Below, piece by piece: positions 16,648 to 24,795 of a stretch of 64,000 nucleotides of DNA. The notes under the pieces are model-generated. The model was not told where the DNA came from. It was given only the letters and a program-made list of their open reading frames with translations, and searched no databases. This DNA is from Deltaproteobacteria bacterium. Lineage in GTDB: Bacteria > Myxococcota_A > UBA9160 > PR03. A program made the position numbers and the translations under genes. Location of the stretch: contig JAPSFT010000007.1 in the NCBI GenBank assembly GCA_035063765.1, forward strand, positions 62,001 through 126,000. The letters run 5' to 3'. The number at the start of each line of letters is the position of its first letter. Position 1 is the first letter of the stretch.

Positions 16648-16886
16648 TCGACTCCTCCCCCGGTCCTCACGATCTCGATCACCTCGAGCGGTGCCGACGC
16701 GGCGGCGCGGGCCGCCTCGCGATTGGCCTCCTCGATGCGCTCGAAGACCTCCTCGCGGTGCACGGCTACCGCATCCGGCGCCTCGACGCCGATCCGCACG
16801 TGCCCAGGCGAAACCGACACCACCGTAACGCGTACGTCGGCTCCGATCCGTAGGCTCTCGCCAGGGCGACGGGTCAGGACCAGCAT
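16644..16886 (-). CDS. csrA: CsrA, translational regulator
   Basis: This 80-residue protein begins [23 protein letters not shown] and contains [20 protein letters not shown] with the RNA-contact arginine, matching CsrA/RsmA closely. The C-terminal helix is extended, as in FliW-linked CsrA, where it contributes to the FliW contact. The ATG follows the flgL stop by two bases. Likely targets are the two GGA sites in the fliC leader. Co-transcription with flgK-flgL ties its supply to hook-filament junction genes. Confidence 0.95.
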   Translation of the reverse strand: MLVLTRRPGESLRIGADVRVTVVSVSPGHVRIGVEAPDAVAVHREEVFERIEEANREAARAAASAPLEVIEIVRTGGGVE

Positions 16887-16888
16887 CG

Positions 16889-17833
16889 CTAGCGCAGGAA
16901 GTCCAGCAGCGAAGGCGTGACGACCCGCGCAGCAGCCTCGAGTGCGGCGGTGAGCGCCGTCTCCTGGCTGACCAGGTCGGAGAGGACACGCAGCGTGTCG
17001 GCGTCCTGCGTCACGGAGAGCTGGCGGGTGGTCTCCACGCCGGCGTCGGCCAGGCTGCTCTTGGCGGCATCGAGCCGCGCGCCCTCGGCTCCGACGCGCG
17101 CACGCTCGAGCTCGAGCTGGCGTTGCACGCGGTCGAGGTCGTCGAGCGTGGCGGCGACCGCATCGCGGTCGTCGTCGACGAGCGCCTGCCAGAGCGCACC
17201 GAGCGTCGCGAAGGCGTCGGCACGGCCCGCATCCGGGACGGTGTCGCCGTCGCCGTCGCCGAGGAAGACGCGGCGACCGTCGAGGGTGACGGCGACGCGT
17301 TGACCGGGCGCGACGGCGAGCTCGATCTCGTCGGAACTCCCCGCGAAAGCGACGACCGGCGGGGCTCCGGCGGCGAAGGCGCCCGTGACGGTGAAGGCTG
17401 GCGTTGCGTTGGCGGTGCCGGCGAAGACCCAACCGTCGTCGTGGCGGGCATTCGCGGCGCCCGTCAGCTCCTCGAACAACACCTCCACCTCGGCGGCGAT
17501 CGCGCGGCGAGCCACCGCGTCGAGCGTGCCGTTGGCGCCCTGCACGGCCAGCTCGCGGGCGCGTACGATCGCATCGCTCGCCGAGCCGAGCGCGCTCTCC
17601 GCGGCGCGGAGCCGGTCGGTGCCCCGCTCGACGTTGCGCGTGTACTGGAGCTGGGCCGCCTGCTCGGCCCGCAGCACGGCAGCGCGGCTTGCGCCGCTGG
17701 GATCGTCGGAGGGCCGGTTGATGCGCAGGTTGCTCGACGCCTGCTCCTGGGTGCGTGCGAGCCGGGCGCGCGCACGCACCACGTCGAAGAGACTGGTGCG
17801 CGTGACGATCGATCCCGGGATGCGGACGCTCAC
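16889..17833 (-). CDS. flgL: FlgL, hook-filament junction protein
   Basis: This 314-residue protein is flagellin-like at both ends. The N-terminus has [29 protein letters not shown], the FlgL signature. The end is coiled-coil with [20 protein letters not shown]. It forms the second junction ring between hook and filament. The GTG start follows AGGAGG closely. flgK lies 15 bases upstream in the same operon. Confidence 0.93.
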   Translation of the reverse strand: MSVRIPGSIVTRTSLFDVVRARARLARTQEQASSNLRINRPSDDPSGASRAAVLRAEQAAQLQYTRNVERGTDRLRAAESALGSASDAIVRARELAVQGANGTLDAVARRAIAAEVEVLFEELTGAANARHDDGWVFAGTANATPAFTVTGAFAAGAPPVVAFAGSSDEIELAVAPGQRVAVTLDGRRVFLGDGDGDTVPDAGRADAFATLGALWQALVDDDRDAVAATLDDLDRVQRQLELERARVGAEGARLDAAKSSLADAGVETTRQLSVTQDADTLRVLSDLVSQETALTAALEAAARVVTPSLLDFLR

Positions 17834-17848
17834 GGCGACCTCCTCACG

Positions 17849-19297
17849 CTACGGACCGACCATGCCGAGCACCGAGTCCAGCAGGCGCGTCAGCGTCTCC
17901 ACCACGCGCGCGTTGGCCTGGTACGCAGACTCCAGCCGGATCAGCTGCACCATCTCTTCGTCGAGCGACACGGCCGACAGCGCGTCGCGGCGGTTCTCGA
18001 GCTGCTGGAGGGCGCGCGTCTGGTCGTCACGGGCCGTAGCGAGGCTGCGGCTCTCGGCCCCGACGCGGCCCACGGTCGCCGCCACGTGTCCGAGCAGCGT
18101 GCGCGAGGGGCCGCTGGGCGGGCCGGGCGGATCGCCGGGCAGCGCGATCACCAGTGGCGTCTGGCGCAAGGCAGCCAACGCGAGCGCGTTGCGGTTGTCA
18201 CCGGGATCGGTGCCCAGGCCGGCGGCGATCGCCTCCGCGCTCGCCGCGACGGCGGGATCCAGCGTGAGGCTGCCGGCTGCGTCCTCGACGGCGGCCGTAG
18301 CAGCGAACAGGTTGCCGACCGTACCATCGAGTCCCACGCCCGCGGCGTGCACGCCGTTCACCTGGACGGCCAGGTTGTAGGCCAGCACGTCGAGTTCGCG
18401 GACCGCGTCCGCGGCGATCCCGTCGCGTACCGCGAGCCAGCCGCCGAGCTCGCCTTGGCCGAGGTCGGCGGTGAGGTCGGTGAGCGAGCTGCCGTCGTCG
18501 AAGAGGATGCGCGAGAAGGACGGCGAGAAGGGATGGGTGGGATCGGGCTCGGCGACCAGCCGGCGGGCGGTGACCCCGTCCACGAGCGGAAGCCCGCTTC
18601 CGACCATCACGACGAGCGAGCCGTCGGATTCCTCGAAGGTCGAGACGTCCACCTTCCGCGCGAGGTCGCGCACCAACGCGTCGCGCTGGTCGCGCAGGTC
18701 GTTGGCGGGAGCGAAGGCCTCGGCACGGACGATCTCACGGTTCAGACCCGCGATCTCGCGGGCCAGCGACTCGATCTCGCCGAGCGTCTGCACCGCACCG
18801 CGGTCCGCCTCGGCCTGGAGCCCGCGCAGCGCGCGGTCGGCGTCGTGGATCGCGTCGAGCAGCAGCCCGGCAGCCGCCCGCACGCCCTCTCGCTCGACCG
18901 GGGCGCCCGGGGTGGCGGCGCTCGCCAGGTCGTCGAAGGCATCGAAGAGCGCGCCGAGACGCGCCGCCAGGCCCTCGCCCGACTGCTCGTTCCAGACCTC
19001 CTCCACCCGTGCCAGCGCATCCGCCTCGATGCCGAGCGCCGCACCACGCGCGTCCTCGTCGGCAAGCTGGCGCAGCAGCAGCGGGTCCGCGAGCCGCTCG
19101 ATCGAGAGCTGCTCTACGCCGGTCCCGATCGCGCCACTACCCGATTCGATCGGATCACCGGCCGCCAGGACCTGGCGCTGGCGCGAGTAGCCCGGCGTCT
19201 CGACGTTGGCGATGTTGTGTGACACCACGCGGACGCCGCTCTGCGTCACCGCGAGACCGCGGCTCGCTACGTCGAGGATGCCGAAGAGGCCCGACAC
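17849..19297 (-). CDS. flgK: FlgK, hook-filament junction protein 1
   Basis: This 482-residue protein starts SGLFGILDVASRGLAVTQSGVRVVSHNIANVETPGYSRQ, the conserved FlgK rod-like N-terminus. The C-terminus VSLDEEMVQLIRLESAYQANARVVETLTRLLDSVLGM is also standard. It caps the hook before filament growth. The GTG start is two bases after the flgN stop, consistent with coupling to its chaperone. The length is slightly short of the 550 residues of enteric FlgK because the middle domain is small. Confidence 0.95.
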   Translation of the reverse strand: MSGLFGILDVASRGLAVTQSGVRVVSHNIANVETPGYSRQRQVLAAGDPIESGSGAIGTGVEQLSIERLADPLLLRQLADEDARGAALGIEADALARVEEVWNEQSGEGLAARLGALFDAFDDLASAATPGAPVEREGVRAAAGLLLDAIHDADRALRGLQAEADRGAVQTLGEIESLAREIAGLNREIVRAEAFAPANDLRDQRDALVRDLARKVDVSTFEESDGSLVVMVGSGLPLVDGVTARRLVAEPDPTHPFSPSFSRILFDDGSSLTDLTADLGQGELGGWLAVRDGIAADAVRELDVLAYNLAVQVNGVHAAGVGLDGTVGNLFAATAAVEDAAGSLTLDPAVAASAEAIAAGLGTDPGDNRNALALAALRQTPLVIALPGDPPGPPSGPSRTLLGHVAATVGRVGAESRSLATARDDQTRALQQLENRRDALSAVSLDEEMVQLIRLESAYQANARVVETLTRLLDSVLGMVGP

Positions 19298-19299
19298 GC

Positions 19300-19809
19300 C
19301 TAGGCCACCCGCTCGACCAGCCGGCCGGGCCCGCCCGCCGCCGCACGCGCGCCGGCCGGGGTATAGACCGGCTCGCAGGGCAGCAGTCGGCCCAACGAGG
19401 CGAGCGTCTCGCGCACGTGGGCGAGGCTCTCGCGCGCGAAGCCGGCGTTCGCGTCCACCAGCTCACCCACTGCCGCCAGCAGTGCGACCAGGCGCGAGTG
19501 CCGCTCGCGCAGCGCGGCACCCACCCTGCCGAGCCGCTCGCATAGCGCCGACAGCGTCGGCGCCGCCGCCAAGCCGAGTGCTGCGGCCAGCTCGTCCGCG
19601 ACGGCACGGCGGGTTTCCTCGAGCAGCGCCGCCTCGTCGGCGAGCGCCTCCTTGGCGGCGACCACCGCCTCGAGACCCTCGGCGTCGAGCATCACCATGC
19701 AGTCACGCTCGCGTTGGAGGGCGTCGCGCAGCTCCACGTACAGTCGCTCCTCGGCCGCCAGGACGGCCTCGAGCCGTGCCACGATCGGCGCAAGGGGAAT
19801 CGGACTCAT
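19300..19809 (-). CDS. flgN: FlgN-family export chaperone
   Basis: This 169-residue protein is helical throughout, with a leucine-rich start (LARIVARLEAVLAAEERLY region) and a central heptad pattern typical of FlgN. It lies directly before flgK and flgL, whose products FlgN chaperones in the cytoplasm. The family is weakly conserved, so the call depends on size, helical character and position between flgJ and flgK. The gap to flgJ is one base. Confidence 0.8.
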   Translation of the reverse strand: MSPIPLAPIVARLEAVLAAEERLYVELRDALQRERDCMVMLDAEGLEAVVAAKEALADEAALLEETRRAVADELAAALGLAAAPTLSALCERLGRVGAALRERHSRLVALLAAVGELVDANAGFARESLAHVRETLASLGRLLPCEPVYTPAGARAAAGGPGRLVERVA

Positions 19810-19810
19810 C

Positions 19811-20143
19811 TCACTCCTCCTTCCCGGACGACCCCGTGCCGGGACGCTCGCGTGAGCCCGCGGTCACCGCCTCGCCGTCGGCCACGTCCGCGACTGCCCG
19901 CGCCAGGCCGAGACCGCCGCGCTCTGCCGCGAGCCGCGCCACCTCGGCGGCAAAGAGCTGGCGCGAGAGCGTGCCGCCGGGGCTGCCTCCACCCAGCGAA
20001 CCCTTCGCGAAGAGCGGGCGAGTGACCGGCTCGAGCAGCCGCTCGAGCACGAGCGCCTCGAAGCGGCGCGCGACCTCGGGGGCGCTTGCCGGCGCCGCAG
20101 CACTCGCACGCACGTGCGGAGCCAGCGCATCCATCCGCATCAC
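19811..20143 (-). CDS. flgJ: FlgJ N-terminal type rod-binding protein
   Basis: This 110-residue protein matches the rod-binding half of FlgJ: VARRFEALVLERLLEPVTRPLF and GGTLSRQLFAAEVARLAAERGGLGLARAV. The muramidase domain found in enteric FlgJ is absent, as in many non-enteric bacteria where a separate enzyme opens the peptidoglycan. It helps assemble the rod in the periplasm. GTG at 20143 overlaps the flgI stop by four bases; an ATG follows as the next codon. Confidence 0.85.
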   Translation of the reverse strand: MMRMDALAPHVRASAAAPASAPEVARRFEALVLERLLEPVTRPLFAKGSLGGGSPGGTLSRQLFAAEVARLAAERGGLGLARAVADVADGEAVTAGSRERPGTGSSGKEE

Positions 20144-21297
20144 AGGATCCCCAGCTCGGCCTGCAGCGCACCCGCCGCCTGGATCGCCTGCAGGATCGCG
20201 ATCAGGTCGCGGGGCGTCACACCGAGCGCGTTGAGGCCGCGAACCAGCTCGTCCACCGTGACGCGCCCGCCGACGAGCGCGAGCTGGCCGGGTTCCTCGG
20301 TCGCCACGACGTCGGAGTTGTCGAAGACCACCGTGTCGCCCTCACCGAACGGACTCGGTTGCGACACGTCACGCGTAACGGCGATCGACACCGAGAGGTT
20401 TCCGTGTGCCACTGCCACCCGACTGATCGCCACCTCGGCGCCCATCACGACGGTTCCCGTGCGTTCGTTCAGGACGATGCGAGCCGCGCGATCCGCCTCC
20501 ACCTCGAGCGACTCGACCGACGCCAGGAATCCGACTACGTCACCCTCCCATCCCGGTGCCACATCGACCTCGAGCGTGCCGGCATCGCGAGCACGCGCCA
20601 CGGCGCTGCCGAAGCGCGCGTTGATGCGCTCGGCCATCCGGCGCGCGGTCGTGAAGTCCGCGCGCTTGAGCGCCACCTCGAAGCGCGACTTGCCATCGAT
20701 CCGGTATTCCAACTCCCTTTCGACCGTGGCACCGCTGGCGATCCGGCCAACGGTCGGGTGGTTCTTCTGCACGCTGCTCCCCCCGCTCCCGCCGCCGGCC
20801 GTGAACCCGCCGACCGAGATCGGGCCCTGGGCGATCGCATAGACCTCGCCGTCGGAGCCGTAGAGCGGGGTCATCAGCAGCGTGCCTCCCTCGAGGCTCG
20901 TGGCGTCACCGACCGACGAGATCACGGCGTCGAGCGTCGAGCCGGTCCGTGCGAATGGATGTAGCTGTGTGGTGACCATGACGGCCGCCACGTTCTTGAC
21001 CTTCACGAGGTCGGACTCGACGCCGATGCCCATGCGCCCGAGCAGGCTCGTCAGCGAGCGGACCGTGAACTCGGTGCGCTCCTTGTCCCCGGTGCCGTTC
21101 AGGCCGACGACCAGGCCATAGCCGATGATCTGGTTCTCGCGGACGCCCTTCACGGACGCCAGGTCCTTGACCCGCCCCGCCTCGGCCGGACCGGCCGGCG
21201 CGGCCACGACGAGCGCGCCGGCCGCGAGCACGGCCAGCAGCGCGCCCGCTCGGCACGCTCGCGTCCGCCGACGCGCGCTCAGAACGGCGCCGTCCAT
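20140..21297 (-). CDS. flgI: FlgI, P-ring protein
   Basis: This 385-residue precursor has a signal peptide (ALLAVLAAGALVVAAPAGPAEA) followed by RVKDLASVKGVRENQIIGYGLVVGLNGTGD, the universal FlgI start. Other conserved parts are GTLLMTPLYGSDGEVYAIAQGP and the ending LVRGLNALGVTPRDLIAILQAIQAAGALQAEL. It forms the periplasmic P ring in the peptidoglycan layer. ATG at 21297 is chosen for signal-peptide geometry, with GAGG eight bases before it; a GTG at 21318 is possible. It overlaps flgH by 19 bases. Confidence 0.95.
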   Translation of the reverse strand: MDGAVLSARRRTRACRAGALLAVLAAGALVVAAPAGPAEAGRVKDLASVKGVRENQIIGYGLVVGLNGTGDKERTEFTVRSLTSLLGRMGIGVESDLVKVKNVAAVMVTTQLHPFARTGSTLDAVISSVGDATSLEGGTLLMTPLYGSDGEVYAIAQGPISVGGFTAGGGSGGSSVQKNHPTVGRIASGATVERELEYRIDGKSRFEVALKRADFTTARRMAERINARFGSAVARARDAGTLEVDVAPGWEGDVVGFLASVESLEVEADRAARIVLNERTGTVVMGAEVAISRVAVAHGNLSVSIAVTRDVSQPSPFGEGDTVVFDNSDVVATEEPGQLALVGGRVTVDELVRGLNALGVTPRDLIAILQAIQAAGALQAELGIL

Positions 21298-22049
21298 CCA
21301 AGGAGCCTCGCCAGCCACCCGGGCCGCTGCTTGTCGTCGATCACGCCGAGCCCGTCGATCGTGATCCGCGCGTCTGCCAGCGCGGTGGACGGAACCACGT
21401 TGTCGATCCCGATGTCCGCGCGGCGCACCAGTCCCTCGACGGTCAGGTACTGGAGCTCGTGGTTCACCACCGTCGCGCGCCGGCCTCGCACGTGGAGGAC
21501 GTCGCCGGGCAGCACCGCCATCACGCGACAGGTGATCACGGCGTCGAAGCGTCCGCCGCGCGACGTCGTGCCGCTGCCGTCGAACTCGTTCTTCGTGCCG
21601 CCTTCGGCGATGTTCAGCTCGGTGCCGGGCGGTACGTCGCGGCTCTCGGCGTTCAGGAGCAGGTCCAGGATCTCGCTTACCGGCTTGGCGATGAGGTCCT
21701 GGAGCCCGATGTCGGAGGCGATCGTCGCCGACACGTTGGCATCGCTCTCGACGTTGGTGGCTGCATCGCTGGTGGCGCGGGTGCGCTCGGACACCACCAC
21801 GGTCACGAGATCTCCGACGCCGCGCGCCTTGCGGTCGAAGGAGAGGAACGAGCCCGAGGCGAAGTAGCCCGGGTAGATCGCGCCCTCGGTGGGCGCCGGG
21901 ACCGGCGGCACCGCGATCGGCTCGTAGTCGAACGGCTGGCGCGCCTCGCGAAGCGCGGTCTCGACGCAGCCGGCCCCCGCCAGCGCCGCTGCCGCGAGCG
22001 CCGCCGCCCCGCGCCGGGCCCGGTTCCGGGACCGGTCAGAACGCGACAT
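21279..22049 (-). CDS. flgH: FlgH, L-ring lipoprotein
   Basis: This 256-residue outer-membrane lipoprotein shows GDLVTVVVSERTRATSDAATNVESD, NEFDGSGTTSRGGRFDAVITCRVM and LHVRGRRATVVNHELQYLTVEGLVR, all diagnostic of FlgH. The N-terminal hydrophobic stretch ends LAGAGC with Cys28, a slightly non-standard lipobox (Gly at -3). Its presence shows a true outer membrane. The ATG lies within the end of flgA (14-base overlap). Confidence 0.95.
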   Translation of the reverse strand: MSRSDRSRNRARRGAAALAAAALAGAGCVETALREARQPFDYEPIAVPPVPAPTEGAIYPGYFASGSFLSFDRKARGVGDLVTVVVSERTRATSDAATNVESDANVSATIASDIGLQDLIAKPVSEILDLLLNAESRDVPPGTELNIAEGGTKNEFDGSGTTSRGGRFDAVITCRVMAVLPGDVLHVRGRRATVVNHELQYLTVEGLVRRADIGIDNVVPSTALADARITIDGLGVIDDKQRPGWLARLLGWTAPF

Positions 22050-22788
22050 GCACGCTCCCGTCCGCGGCCACCCGTCCGCGCAGCTCGCGGTGCGAAGCAG
22101 GGTTCTGCACGCGCACCAGCTCGCCCACTCCACCGTCGTCACGCGCGATGCCGGTGGCGTCGATGCGCAGGCCTCCCTGCTCGTAGCGCAGTCGGACCGG
22201 CTGGCCGCGGGTCACGACCGGCACCGCCTCCACCCAGTCCTCGCGCCAGAGGGCGCCGTTCGGCACCCTCCGTCGCGTACGCTTGCCGACGAGCGCTGTC
22301 GCCTCGACCGGCGTGCCGGCGCGCTCGCCGGCTTCCAGCGGCCGGCGCTCGAGGTCGTCCTTCGTGACGATCTCGCCGCGTTCGAGCGTGCGCGCCGCCA
22401 CGAGCCGCTCCGCGAGGACATCCACGATCACGTCGACGCGCCCCTGCGCGAGCTCTCGGCCGTCGCGACGTAGCGTCACCGTGAGCGGCACGCGCCCGCG
22501 CAGCAGGCCGTCGCCCGGCGCCTCGATCTGGACCGCGACGCCCTCGGGAGCGAGCCCCGGCGGCGCGAAGTCGGAGAACGGCGGCAACGCCACGTGCACC
22601 GGCTCGTCCGGCAGATGTGCGAGGACCCACGCCTCGATGTGCCCCCGCAGCCATGCCGGCGGCTCGCGATCGGTGGTCCCGGCGACCGGTGCGGCCACGG
22701 CCGGCGCATCGGCTGCACGGCCGGGCGCAGCAAGCGCGAACGCCGCCAGCGCGAGCGCAAACGCGAACGCGCGACCCCGCGCGCTCAT
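22036..22788 (-). CDS. flgA: FlgA, P-ring assembly chaperone
   Basis: This 250-residue protein starts with a clear signal peptide (FAFALALAAFALAAPGRAA). The SAF-like C-terminal domain contains LVAARTLERGEIVTKDDLERR, NGALWREDWVEAVPVVTRGQPVRLRYEQGGLRI and the ending NPASHRELRGRVAADGSVHVAF, as in FlgA. It works in the periplasm to help FlgI form the P ring. The ATG overlaps the flgG stop by four bases. Confidence 0.93.
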   Translation of the reverse strand: MSARGRAFAFALALAAFALAAPGRAADAPAVAAPVAGTTDREPPAWLRGHIEAWVLAHLPDEPVHVALPPFSDFAPPGLAPEGVAVQIEAPGDGLLRGRVPLTVTLRRDGRELAQGRVDVIVDVLAERLVAARTLERGEIVTKDDLERRPLEAGERAGTPVEATALVGKRTRRRVPNGALWREDWVEAVPVVTRGQPVRLRYEQGGLRIDATGIARDDGGVGELVRVQNPASHRELRGRVAADGSVHVAF

Positions 22789-23570
22789 CGGTAGAGCGCC
22801 CCGATGGTCTGCAGCATCTCGTCGCCTGCCTGGATCGCACGTGCGTTCAACTCGAAGGCGCGCTGCGTAAGGATCATGTTCACCAGCTCCTCGGCCACGT
22901 TGACGTTGGCGTTCTCGAGGAAGCCCTGCGCCAGCGAGCCGAACCCCTGCTCGTCCGGCGTACCGGTCTGCGCGTCTCCCGATGCCTCCGTCGGCACGAA
23001 GGCGTTGCCACCGATCGCCCGCAGGCCCGCCGGATTGGCGAAGCGGGCCAGCTCGACCTGGCCGGCATCGGTCGGCGCCGCCGCACCCGGCTGGAGGATC
23101 GACACCGTGCCGTCGCGCAGGATCGTGACCTGGATCGCGTCGAGCGGGATCTGGATGTTCGGAACCAGCAGGAAGCCCTCGGTCGTGACCACGTTCCCGT
23201 CGCGGTCACGCGAAAAGGTGCCGTCGCGGGTGTAGATCGTCTCGCCGTCGGGCCGCTCGACCTGGAAGAAGCCCTCGCCTTCGACGGCGAGGTCGAGGTC
23301 GCGGCCGGTGCTCACGAACTCGCCCTGGCCCATCTGCTTGCCGATCGCGGCGAGCTTGACCCCGTTGCCGATCTGCACGCCGGAGGGAAGCGCAGCGCCG
23401 CTTGCGGCCAGGGCGCCCGGCGCGCGCAGCGTCTCGTAGAAGAGGTCCTGGAACTCGGCGCGCGACTTCTTGTACCCCGTGGTGTTCACGTTGGCGAGGT
23501 TGTTCGAGATCGCGTCGAGGCGTGTCTGTTGGGCGGACATGCCGGTGGCGGCGGTGAAGAGGGCACGCAT
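22785..23570 (-). CDS. flgG: FlgG, distal rod protein
   Basis: This 261-residue protein matches FlgG over its whole length. It begins MRALFTAATGMSAQQTRLD with ISNNLANVNTTGYKKSRAEFQDL, continues GFFQVERPDGETIYTRDGTF, and ends GFLENANVNVAEELVNMILTQRAFELNARAI. It forms the distal rod across the periplasm. The ATG shares one base with the flgF stop (TGATG), so the pair is coupled. Confidence 0.97.
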   Translation of the reverse strand: MRALFTAATGMSAQQTRLDAISNNLANVNTTGYKKSRAEFQDLFYETLRAPGALAASGAALPSGVQIGNGVKLAAIGKQMGQGEFVSTGRDLDLAVEGEGFFQVERPDGETIYTRDGTFSRDRDGNVVTTEGFLLVPNIQIPLDAIQVTILRDGTVSILQPGAAAPTDAGQVELARFANPAGLRAIGGNAFVPTEASGDAQTGTPDEQGFGSLAQGFLENANVNVAEELVNMILTQRAFELNARAIQAGDEMLQTIGALYR

Positions 23571-24307
23571 CAGCTCATCTCCTGGATCAGGCGGCCGGTA
23601 GCCTGGTCGTCGGCCTGCATCGCGCGCAGCGAGATCTCGAAGGCGCGCTGCAGGAAGACGAGACTTGCGAGCTGCTCGGCCGGCCGGACGTTGGACCGCT
23701 CGAGGGCGCCGGGCGCAACCTGCGGATCCTCGACCGGGATCGCGGCCGCGTCGGGTGCGGCACGCAGCAGCCCAGCGCCGTCGGCGGCGAGCGCCGCGGG
23801 ATCGTCGAAGGTCACGACCTGGAGCCGGCCCACGACCGCACCCGTGCCGTCCACGACGGCGCCGCCGCCGCGGATCGAGACGGGGCCCTGATCGGCGACG
23901 ATCGGTCCAGCCTCGCCGCGCACCGGGTGGCCGGCGGCGGTGACCAGCGTGCCGTCCGTGCCGATCGCGAAGGCTCCGGCGCGCGTATAGCGCGGGCCGG
24001 CCGGCGTCTCGATCGCGAAGAAGCCGTCTCCGTCGATGGCCGCGTCGAGCGCTCCGCCGGTGGTCGCGACCGGGCCACGCGCGAGGTCGAGCGCAGTTGG
24101 AGCGACGGTGGGGAACACACGGCCGGCGGCACCGCGCGCATGGCCCGCACCGACATCGCGGATGCCGGTCTCGAGCAGCGTCGCGAACGATACGCGGCCC
24201 GTCTTGAAGCCATCGGTGTCGGCGTTCGCCAGGTTGTTGGCGACGACGTCGAGCTCGCGCACGCGCGCGAGCGCGCCCGCGAGCCCCACCCACATGCCGC
24301 TGGCCAT
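23570..24307 (-). CDS. flgF: FlgF, proximal rod protein
   Basis: This 245-residue rod protein has RVRELDVVANNLANADTDGFKTGRVSF at the N-terminus, DGDGFFAIETPAGPRYTRAGAF in the middle and a flgG-like helical end (LASLVFLQRAFEISLRAMQADD). It is shorter and more diverged than flgG, as usual for FlgF. GGAAGGAG precedes the ATG. It is the first gene of the rod-ring-junction operon, 46 bases from a consensus sigma-54 promoter. Confidence 0.93.
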   Translation of the reverse strand: MASGMWVGLAGALARVRELDVVANNLANADTDGFKTGRVSFATLLETGIRDVGAGHARGAAGRVFPTVAPTALDLARGPVATTGGALDAAIDGDGFFAIETPAGPRYTRAGAFAIGTDGTLVTAAGHPVRGEAGPIVADQGPVSIRGGGAVVDGTGAVVGRLQVVTFDDPAALAADGAGLLRAAPDAAAIPVEDPQVAPGALERSNVRPAEQLASLVFLQRAFEISLRAMQADDQATGRLIQEMS

Positions 24308-24352
24308 CCTCTCTCCTTCCCGGCCGGCACGGACGCCGGCGCCCTACCGGAA

Positions 24353-24368
24353 AGCAAGCGACGTGCCA
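24353..24368 (-). promoter_or_regulatory. Sigma-54 promoter of flgF operon
   Basis: The minus strand reads TGGCACGTCGCTTGCT, a full match to the -24/-12 consensus with GG and GC ten bases apart. The start should be near 24342, leaving a 35-base leader to flgF. It should drive flgF through csrA-fliW. Confidence 0.9.
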
Positions 24369-24564
24369 GGGCGACGCCCGACGCCTGATCCGTCGGCCTC
24401 TCGCGCAGTTGCAGCCGGCCGTGGGCACCGGAGCTGCGTCGCGGGTCGGCAAATCCTTCCCAGGCTGGCAGACCCGCATTGCAGCCTGAACGGGCGGCGT
24501 GCACGGGGGGCGCCGCCACGGCCGCGCGGACTCCCGGTGGCTCGCGCTGCGGGCCGGCCGCGCC
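24369..24564. promoter_or_regulatory. flgF upstream region with repeated TTGCAGCC motif
   Basis: No gene was found here. TTGCAGCCGGC occurs at 24409-24419, the same 11-mer present in reverse before fliC (14897-14911). TTGCAGCC recurs at 24479-24486. The two copies lie about 40 and 110 bases upstream of the sigma-54 -24 element, which suits activator binding sites. Confidence 0.4.
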
Positions 24565-24795
24565 TCATACGCGCACGTCCAGATGTTGGCCCTTGCCCGG
24601 CTCGGTGCTGCCGTCGGGCGATGCCTCGTCCGCCGGGAGCTCGGACGTCGGCGGCGCGCGCCGCGAATCCGGTGGGTCGCGGCGCGGACCAGGCTCGCGG
24701 CGGCGCGCCCGCGGCCCGGCAGGTTCGTCCGGAGCGACCCGCGGCACGTCGGCGGGCGGTGCGACCGGCGGCGTGCGGCCGATCGACTCGCTCAC
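24565..24795 (-). CDS. Small Pro-rich protein coupled to flhG
   Basis: A 76-residue frame starts at a GTG overlapping the flhG stop by four bases, the same coupling seen at the neighbouring junctions. The product starts SESIGRTPPVAPPADVPRV, is rich in Pro, Arg and Asp, probably disordered, and ends GQHLDVRV. No family is recognised. It is the last frame before the flgF promoter region. Coupling and reading-frame position support it, but such a short GC-rich frame could be chance. Confidence 0.4.
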   Translation of the reverse strand: MSESIGRTPPVAPPADVPRVAPDEPAGPRARRREPGPRRDPPDSRRAPPTSELPADEASPDGSTEPGKGQHLDVRV

